Positions 1 through 5,296 of a stretch of DNA of 5,296 nucleotides are shown piece after piece; the first letter of the stretch is position 1, and every line of letters starts with the position of its first letter. This stretch comes from a bacterium (GTDB taxonomy: Bacteria > UBA9089 > JAHJRX01), in NCBI GenBank assembly GCA_030017825.1, contig JASEGW010000112.1, positions 1-5,296 of the forward strand, given 5' to 3'. Below the pieces are notes generated by a model. That model was not told the origin of the DNA and searched no databases. It saw nothing but the letters and a program-made list of their open reading frames with translations. Position numbers and translations under genes: made by a program.

Positions 1-119
1 AAACTTCGCACTAAGGAAATATGTTGTTATATTGAACATTGCTGAATAGTTACAGTAAAAGTATCCCAGATAATTTTCATTTCGATTAAGAAAAATTAAG
101 CGACCTTGTAACTAATTAA
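1..119. other. Non-coding region downstream of uvrA
   Basis: No open frame or RNA gene is recognisable here. A short, AT-only inverted repeat (71-78 with 90-98, one base bulged) lies about 20 bp after the uvrA stop but is not followed by a T-run on the minus strand, so it is a poor intrinsic terminator. A small palindrome, TTACaGTAA, lies at 50-58. What lies further left cannot be judged. Confidence 0.4.
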
Positions 120-2936
120 CTAATTCAGGACCTCTTTTAAAAACTGACCTGTATAAGAATTATTATTTTGACTTACTTTTTCAGGGGTGCCTTCAGCGAC
201 AATATTACCTCCATTATCTCCCCCCTCTGGGCCTAAATCAATAATATGATCAGCTGTCTTTATTACATCTAAATTGTGCTCTACTACAACTATAGTATTT
301 CCGCTATTTCTCAAACGCAAGAGAATATTTAAGAGATTTTGGATATCAGCAAAATGAAGACCGGTAGTAGGTTCATCTAATAAATAAAGGGTTTTGCCAG
401 TATATTTCTTAGAAAGTTCTGTGGAAAGTTTAACCCTTTGAGCTTCTCCTCCTGATAATGTAGTAGCTGACTGGCCAAGTTTTATATATCCTAACCCAAC
501 ATCTTTTAAGGTGATAAGTTTTCTTTTAATAGAAGGAATATTTTTATAGAATTCTAAAGCTTCATTAACTGACATATTTAAAACATCGGATATATTTTTG
601 CCTTTGTATTTGACTTCTAATGTTTCTTGATTATACCTTTTTCCTTTGCATATTTCACAAGAAATATAAACATCAGGTAAAAAGTGCATTTCAATCTTTA
701 TAATACCATCTCCCTCACAAGCTTCGCAGCGACCACCTTTAACATTAAAACTAAATCTTCCAGGTTTATATCCTCTAATTTTAGATTCTGGAAGTTTGGC
801 AAAAAAATCTCTTATATAGATGAATACTCCAGTATAAGTAGCTGGATTGGAGCGAGGAGTTCTTCCAATAGGAGATTGATCAATATCGATAACTTTATCA
901 ATATTATGGAATCCTTTTATTAGTTCATGTTTGCCAGGCTTAACTGATGAATTGTAAAGATATTTTTGTAGAGCAGGGTAAAGAGTTTCTTCAATTAGAG
1001 TACTTTTTCCAGAACCAGAAAGACCAGTAATGCAGGTAAATAACCCCAAAGGAATCTTTACATTTATAGATTTAAGGTTATTTTCTTTAGCTCTTATTAT
1101 TTCAATAAAATAATTTATTTTAGGTTTTTTTCTTTTTTTAGGAACAGGAATTTTTAAGTCACCTCTTAAATAACTGCCTGTTAAAGATTCTTTCTTATTG
1201 ATGATTTTTCTTAGACTTCCGCAAGCTACTAAGAAGCCACCAGCATCTCCTGCTTTTGGACCTAAATCAATGATATAATCAGCTGTTCTTATAGTGGTTT
1301 CGTCATGCTCGACAACAATTAGAGTATTGCCTAAGTCTCGCAACGAAGTTAAGGTGCTTATTAATCGGCGATTATCTTTTTGGTGGAGCCCAATGCTTGG
1401 CTCATCCAATACATAAAGCACTCCTACGAGACCTGAGCCTACTTGAGTAGCTAATCTAATTCGTTGAGATTCCCCTCCAGAAAGAGTATTTGATTGTCTA
1501 TCTAAGGTTAGATAACTTAAGCCTACATTAATCATAAAGGTAAGACGAGAGGTAATTTCTTTTAATATTTGATGAGCAATAGTGCTGTCTTTTTTGCTAA
1601 GAGATAAATATTTAAAAAAATGATGAGCTCTTTCAATGGACATTTTTGTAGTATCATTAATAGAAAGTCCATTTATCTTTATAGCTAAGCTCTCTTTTCT
1701 AAGTCTTGCACCATGACAATGAGTGCAAGGATAATTACCCATAAATTTTGAAATATCATTTCTAATGTATTCAGACTTTGTTTCTTTATGCCTTCTTTTT
1801 AAGTTATTTATTATTCCTTCAAAGGGTCTTCTAAACTTATGAAATATGTTAGACACTTGAAAAGAGAATTCAATATCTTCATTGCCAGATCCATACAATA
1901 CTACCTCTTGAGCTCTGTTTGGCAAATCTTTAAAAGGAGAGTGAAGATCAAAATTGTAATGATTGGCTAAACTTTTTAGCATTTCCCAATTTGCAGAAGA
2001 AGGGTAGCCCCAAGGTTTAATAGCTCCTTCATAGATAGATTTATTCTTGTCAGGAATTATTAGGTCTGGATCAATTTCTATTTTAGAGCCCAAGCCATTA
2101 CAGTTAGGACAAGCCCCATAAGGACTATTAAAAGAAAACATACGAGGAGAAATCTCTTCAATACTAATTCCACAATTTATGCAAGCAAAACTTTCTGAAA
2201 ACATTAATTCTTTATCTTTATTCAGTAAAATTTTAATTATTCCAGAACCTAATTTAATTGCAGTCTCAATAGAATCAGCTAAGCGATGATCTACGGTATC
2301 TTTAATAATCAATCTATCAACTACTACTTCTAAATCATGTTTCTTATTTTTATCAATAACAACTTCTTCATCTAAATCATAAATTTTTTTATCTAACCTA
2401 ATTCTTACATAACCTTCTTTCTTGATGCTTTCTAATATTTGTTTAAATTCTCCTTTTTTCCCTTTAGCAATAGGAGCTAAGATTTGAATTTTAGTGCCCA
2501 GGGGAAAGGTTTTTACTTTTTCAATAATTTCTTGGGTACTTTGTTTGCTGATTAAATTATGGCATTTGTAGCAGTATGCTTTTCCTATACGGGCAAAAAG
2601 CAATCTAAGATAATCGTATATTTCAGTTATAGTACCTACTGTAGAGCGAGGATTTTTACTGACACCTTTTTGCTCGATAGCAATAGTAGGAGATAATCCC
2701 TCAATATAATCAACATTAGGTTTTTGCATTTGATTTAGAAATTGGCGAGCATAAGCAGATAAGGATTCTACGTAGCGCCTTTGACCTTCAGCATATATAG
2801 TATCAAAAGCTAAAGAAGATTTGCCGGAACCTGAGAGTCCAGTAATTACTACTAATTTATTACGAGGAATTTCTAAGTCAATATTCTTTAAGTTGTGCTC
2901 TTTAGCACCTTTAATAATAATTTTATTCAGAGACAT
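120..2936 (-). CDS. uvrA: UvrABC excinuclease subunit A (DNA damage recognition ATPase)
   Basis: UvrA is the cytoplasmic ATPase that, with UvrB, finds bulky DNA lesions and loads UvrB for UvrC incision in nucleotide excision repair. The 938-residue product is a normal full length (E. coli UvrA is 940). Both ABC modules are visible. Module I has Walker A GLSGSGKS at 33-40, signature LSGGESQR at 485-492, Walker B with DEP at 511-513 and H-loop VVEHD at 541-545. Module II has Walker A GLSGSGKST at 638-646, signature LSGGEAQR at 827-834, Walker B LLDEPTTGLH at 852-861 and H-loop VVEHN at 884-888. The UvrB-binding and insertion domains lie inside module I (about 130-400). Zinc-ligand cysteines sit at 252/255/276/279 and 737/740/760/763, the second set being the DNA-contacting finger. 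CxxC pairs also occur at 122/125 and 404/407. A basic linker, KKRKKPK (600-606), joins the halves. The ATG is supported by the canonical N-terminus (IIIKGAKEHNLKNI). No Shine-Dalgarno precedes it; a promoter lies immediately upstream. No broken or missing key residue was seen. Confidence 0.98.
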   Translation of the reverse strand: MSLNKIIIKGAKEHNLKNIDLEIPRNKLVVITGLSGSGKSSLAFDTIYAEGQRRYVESLSAYARQFLNQMQKPNVDYIEGLSPTIAIEQKGVSKNPRSTVGTITEIYDYLRLLFARIGKAYCYKCHNLISKQSTQEIIEKVKTFPLGTKIQILAPIAKGKKGEFKQILESIKKEGYVRIRLDKKIYDLDEEVVIDKNKKHDLEVVVDRLIIKDTVDHRLADSIETAIKLGSGIIKILLNKDKELMFSESFACINCGISIEEISPRMFSFNSPYGACPNCNGLGSKIEIDPDLIIPDKNKSIYEGAIKPWGYPSSANWEMLKSLANHYNFDLHSPFKDLPNRAQEVVLYGSGNEDIEFSFQVSNIFHKFRRPFEGIINNLKRRHKETKSEYIRNDISKFMGNYPCTHCHGARLRKESLAIKINGLSINDTTKMSIERAHHFFKYLSLSKKDSTIAHQILKEITSRLTFMINVGLSYLTLDRQSNTLSGGESQRIRLATQVGSGLVGVLYVLDEPSIGLHQKDNRRLISTLTSLRDLGNTLIVVEHDETTIRTADYIIDLGPKAGDAGGFLVACGSLRKIINKKESLTGSYLRGDLKIPVPKKRKKPKINYFIEIIRAKENNLKSINVKIPLGLFTCITGLSGSGKSTLIEETLYPALQKYLYNSSVKPGKHELIKGFHNIDKVIDIDQSPIGRTPRSNPATYTGVFIYIRDFFAKLPESKIRGYKPGRFSFNVKGGRCEACEGDGIIKIEMHFLPDVYISCEICKGKRYNQETLEVKYKGKNISDVLNMSVNEALEFYKNIPSIKRKLITLKDVGLGYIKLGQSATTLSGGEAQRVKLSTELSKKYTGKTLYLLDEPTTGLHFADIQNLLNILLRLRNSGNTIVVVEHNLDVIKTADHIIDLGPEGGDNGGNIVAEGTPEKVSQNNNSYTGQFLKEVLN

Positions 2937-2943
2937 AAATTTA

Positions 2944-2973
2944 ATTATAGTATTTAAAGCTAAATTTCGTCAA
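2944..2973 (-). promoter_or_regulatory. Predicted sigma-70-type promoter of uvrA
   Basis: On the minus strand, TTGACG (2973-2968, five of six matches to the -35 consensus) is followed by an 18-bp spacer and a perfect TATAAT (2949-2944). Only 7 bp (TAAATTT) separate the -10 box from the uvrA ATG at 2936. The expected start of transcription is therefore at or within a base of the A of the ATG, which would give a leaderless or nearly leaderless mRNA. The promoter lies wholly inside the 58-bp gap after the DUF115/Maf gene, so uvrA can be expressed independently of it. No LexA-type operator of a form I know (CTGT-N8-ACAG or GAAC-N4-GTTC) is seen. The call rests on motif match only, and AT-rich DNA produces chance -10 matches. 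The well-placed -35 makes chance less likely. Confidence 0.65.
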
Positions 2974-2994
2974 TAGATAAATATAAAGAAGTAT

Positions 2995-4767
2995 CTAAGA
3001 ATCAAGAGTTTTATTAAGCTTTTTTATTTCTTTTTCTGCTTTTATAAGGTGTCTTAACATAGTTGTAGTAATATTGATCACTTCTTGGAAAAAGCATTGA
3101 TAAGAATTAACAATAGATTTAGAGGTTTTTTCTTTAAATTCTTTTTCAATTTCAAACATCATTCTCTCAAAATTCCAGTGCGAGAAATACATAAATTTTT
3201 TTAAATTTGATATTTCTTCATAAAGAATTCTTGCCCTATTAAATAATTGGCTTATTCTTGGAGAGGTAGTATTTTCATGTCCTAGAGAGTTTACTAAATT
3301 ATCGCAGATAATTTTGCCTTGAATGCTTACATGAGAAGCAATCTGGTATTCTTCTATTATGCTTTTAAATTCCTTAATTAAATCTTCTAAAGAAGGAATT
3401 TTATGGTCTTTTTGTATTTTGTTAAGAACTTTGGAAACATTAATCTTTTTTAGGCCGTATTGTTTTATTGTTTCTTTTAAAGTTATAAATCTGGTTCCTT
3501 CAATCTTAGCTCCTCCTTCTGTGGCATTTATATAAGTAATATGAGGAGTTTCTTTAATTCCCTCTTCAAACCATAATTTCCAACCCTTCATAAAGTGATT
3601 GGTCTTAATCATATGGCCATAGTTATCTTTTACATAAACAATATCTTTATTCTTGGCCATAATATCATTTCTGTGTTTTACTATTATGCTTGATACGCCC
3701 TTTGCGTAGAATATGTTTCGAGGAAAAGATAAATCTTGTCCTACAAAAACAATAGGATTGCAACCCATAAATTGAGCTAAACTAAAACAATTTGTGGCTA
3801 CAGAACCACTTCTATTTAAGAATCCCTTAGTGTCAATAAATTTTTCTATCCATTGGGCCAAAGGATAGCCTCCGTTATCAATGAAAATAGATCCCTTAAA
3901 ATTCTTAATAGTTGGGTAATAGACAAACATACTAGCACAGAGGAAAAAATTAGTAGATAACCAGCTCTTGAAACAATCAAGATTTTCAGGATTGGATTCA
4001 ACTGTAAAAACAAGATGGGGTTCAATTTTATTTTGCATTAAGACCGATAAAGCTGTGTCAACACAAATAATTATGAAATAATTTTTAGCTTTTTTTAGTA
4101 ATTTTACATTTTTATTTAAAGAAGGTCCTGAAGAAACTATAATAGCTGGGATTTGAGGAAATTTATTATGAAGAGTTATGATGCCTGGATTTTTAACAAA
4201 GGGAATGATATTTTTTAAGAAATTACGAGGCCAAGCTTTAGTAAAACGTTTTAGAGTTCCAATATTTATATAAGCATAGATATTAATTTCTTTTAAAATA
4301 TTTTTAACTTTTTCAAAATAATCTGGACTGTTTTTAATAAATATTTCATTTTCTATGGTTTCAATATTGGAAATGGTAAGCAATCCAAAACGATCTTCAA
4401 TTTTTTTTTTAATTATCTCTGGGTTTTCACCTAAACATAATAAAACTTGGTTATTGTCTAAAATGTGAGAAAGATCTCGAAGGTAAAGAGCGGCTTTAAA
4501 TATACTTAAATCAGGATCTGCAATAATTATGAGTGTTTTTTCTGGGACTTGTTTTAATAAAGCTTTGACATGATCTCCTACACCAAATCCTAAAACAACA
4601 ATAATATTACTATTAGAGATATCTTTATCAAATGAAATATTTTCTTCGCAAGCTAAGGAGGAAGCTAACTCATAATTTGAAGCAATGTCATTTATTCTTT
4701 CTAAAAGAGTAGGTTCTTTTTCTTTTAGAATTTCAATATTCTTATGATAATTATTATAAGCGTTCAT
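2995..4767 (-). CDS. DUF115 / Maf-type motility-associated glycosyltransferase-like protein
   Basis: This 590-residue protein has the architecture of the Maf (motility accessory factor) group of DUF115 (MptE-like) proteins, some of which are needed to add nonulosonic acids to flagellin. The N-terminal part has a Rossmann-like VVLGFGVGDHV (57-67) and an acidic turn IIADPDL (81-87). The DUF115 core has IIVSSGPSLNKN (209-220), CVDTALSVL (235-243), EPHLVFTVE (249-257), GSVATN (321-326) and VFVGQDLSF (340-348). A TEGGAKIEGT motif (416-425) closes the core, and a polar, probably helical C-terminal region (about 430-590) follows. No signal peptide or membrane segment is evident, so it is probably cytoplasmic. 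The ATG is chosen because the N-terminus (YHKNIEILKEKEP) looks family-like and begins 12 bp after the upstream paralogue's stop, suggesting an operon. No Shine-Dalgarno is at normal distance: AAAGG lies 17 nt from the ATG. An A10 tract encodes residues 120-123. The family call is firm. The flagellin substrate is inferred, since no flagellin gene is in view; surface-polysaccharide work is possible. The short archaeal pterin kinases of this family are much smaller and unlikely matches. Confidence 0.85.
   Translation of the reverse strand: MNAYNNYHKNIEILKEKEPTLLERINDIASNYELASSLACEENISFDKDISNSNIIVVLGFGVGDHVKALLKQVPEKTLIIIADPDLSIFKAALYLRDLSHILDNNQVLLCLGENPEIIKKKIEDRFGLLTISNIETIENEIFIKNSPDYFEKVKNILKEINIYAYINIGTLKRFTKAWPRNFLKNIIPFVKNPGIITLHNKFPQIPAIIVSSGPSLNKNVKLLKKAKNYFIIICVDTALSVLMQNKIEPHLVFTVESNPENLDCFKSWLSTNFFLCASMFVYYPTIKNFKGSIFIDNGGYPLAQWIEKFIDTKGFLNRSGSVATNCFSLAQFMGCNPIVFVGQDLSFPRNIFYAKGVSSIIVKHRNDIMAKNKDIVYVKDNYGHMIKTNHFMKGWKLWFEEGIKETPHITYINATEGGAKIEGTRFITLKETIKQYGLKKINVSKVLNKIQKDHKIPSLEDLIKEFKSIIEEYQIASHVSIQGKIICDNLVNSLGHENTTSPRISQLFNRARILYEEISNLKKFMYFSHWNFERMMFEIEKEFKEKTSKSIVNSYQCFFQEVINITTTMLRHLIKAEKEIKKLNKTLDS
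4401..4410 (-). repeat. A10 homopolymer tract in the DUF115/Maf coding strand
   Basis: Ten consecutive T on the plus strand read as ten A on the coding strand, giving three AAA codons plus the A of ATT (Lys120-Lys122 and Ile123). It is the longest homopolymer I found in the window; other runs are about seven. Gain of one A makes the codon order AAT TGA, an immediate stop. Loss of one A gives about 15 foreign codons and then TAG. Either slip would truncate the protein before the DUF115 core. Slippage is an inference from the tract, not something the sequence shows. Confidence 0.6.
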
Positions 4768-4779
4768 AAAATTTATTAA

Positions 4780-5296
4780 TTAAGCCTTTAAATTTTCTAA
4801 TTTAGATAATGTTTTTTCTAAAGAAGATGATAATTGAGATGAAAATTTGGATATTTCTTTAAAAAATAGTCCGTAAGTGTTTAATATTTTATTGCTCCTA
4901 TCTTTTTTTAGCTTATGAAGCAAACATTCTATTAATAATTTGTTAGCAGCCATAAAATTAGGCAAGGAAATAATATCTTTGACGATAGTTGATAGAGTAT
5001 CATTAAGTTGATTATTATTAAGATGTTTACTTCTAAAGGTTTTTGTTCTTTTTATAAGGTCTTTACCTTGATTGCTATAGATTAGGGCTATTTGATATTC
5101 TTCTATTAAAGTTTTGGTAGATGAGATGATATTTTTAATATTTATAGAAGGAGAGACGGTAGCTGTATCCTTAATAATTTTGCTTATATTAATATGCTGA
5201 TTACAGTAAGTATCAATGGATTCTTTTAAGGTTAAAACTTTAGTTCCACATATCTTTGCTCCCCCTTCTGTAGCATTGATAAAAGAAAGGTTGTTA
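4780..5296 (-). CDS. DUF115 / Maf-type protein, C-terminal part (5' end beyond window)
   Basis: The frame is open from the right edge of the window to a TAA at 4782-4780, giving 171 complete codons with no upstream start required, so this is the 3' end of a longer gene. Near the edge it reads INATEGGAKICGT, matching the TEGGA-x-I-x-GT motif at the end of the DUF115 core in the neighbouring gene. From there a 73-residue gapless alignment to that neighbour (its residues 413-485) gives 35 identities by hand count, including LIEEYQIA and QGK. The remaining roughly 93 residues are polar, leucine/lysine/serine-rich and probably helical, diverging strongly from the neighbour's tail. A TTG at 4965 could be mistaken for the start of a 61-residue protein, but homology continues well upstream of it. 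The full protein is probably close to 600 residues if it resembles its neighbour. It likely shares an operon with that gene (12-bp gap) and a related role in flagellin or surface glycosylation, with different target or sugar specificity being speculation. Confidence 0.85.
   Translation of the reverse strand, partial: NNLSFINATEGGAKICGTKVLTLKESIDTYCNQHINISKIIKDTATVSPSINIKNIISSTKTLIEEYQIALIYSNQGKDLIKRTKTFRSKHLNNNQLNDTLSTIVKDIISLPNFMAANKLLIECLLHKLKKDRSNKILNTYGLFFKEISKFSSQLSSSLEKTLSKLENLKA

Noticed and set aside
71..98. Inverted repeat as an intrinsic terminator for uvrA
   Set aside because: The stem is A/T-rich (one G-C pair) with a bulge and an 11-nt loop, and no T-run follows on the minus strand. 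It is too weak to call.
684..923. Plus-strand open frame of 79 codons
   Set aside because: It lies entirely antisense inside the conserved second half of uvrA, has a low-complexity Ser/Ile/Phe-rich translation and no recognisable motif. It is a shadow of uvrA.
1119..1139. Lys/Arg-rich KKRKKPK stretch in UvrA (600-606) as an inserted element or slippage site
   Set aside because: It falls at the normal variable linker between the two ABC halves. The runs are only seven bases and broken, and the frame is intact on both sides.
2952..2965. Dyad ATTTA-GCTT-TAAAT between the -35 and -10 boxes as an operator
   Set aside because: The arms are 5 bp and pure A/T, which is expected by chance in this composition, and it matches no LexA-box form I know.
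4091..4097. Other T/A runs of about seven bases in the DUF115/Maf gene and uvrA as phase-variation tracts
   Set aside because: Runs of this length are common throughout the window, including uvrA, and are expected from base composition.

Overview
The window is AT-rich bacterial DNA, roughly one third G+C by eye. All three genes lie on the minus strand, so transcription runs from high to low coordinates. The order in that direction is: the truncated 3' end of a DUF115/Maf-type protein gene (runs off the right edge), a complete 590-residue DUF115/Maf-type gene, and a complete uvrA. The standard bacterial code fits: TAA and TAG stops, TGG for Trp, and no in-frame TGA. No gene allows a confident phylum call. 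The low G+C and the full UvrABC-type UvrA beside motility/glycan-type DUF115 proteins would fit several free-living, low-G+C or uncultivated bacterial lineages.

Layout: 1-119 is non-coding sequence downstream of uvrA, with no convincing terminator. 120-2936 is uvrA, the damage-recognition ATPase of nucleotide excision repair, with all hallmark motifs present. 2937-2994 is a 58-bp gap holding a near-consensus sigma-70-type promoter whose -10 box ends only 7 bp before the uvrA ATG, so the uvrA mRNA may be leaderless. 2995-4767 is the complete DUF115/Maf gene, which carries an uninterrupted A10 tract on its coding strand. 4780-5296 is the C-terminal end of a second DUF115/Maf paralogue, 12 bp upstream of the first. 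The two paralogues share a 73-residue gapless stretch with 35 identities counted by hand.

The two DUF115/Maf genes look like one operon, probably the end of a longer flagellin- or surface-glycosylation locus to the right. uvrA is a functionally unrelated housekeeping gene that appears to have its own promoter.

I see no convincing new multi-gene system here. The points most worth a second look are the A10 tract (a possible on/off switch in a glycosyltransferase-like gene), the probable leaderless uvrA transcript, the lack of a Shine-Dalgarno sequence at both visible starts, and the tandem paralogue arrangement.
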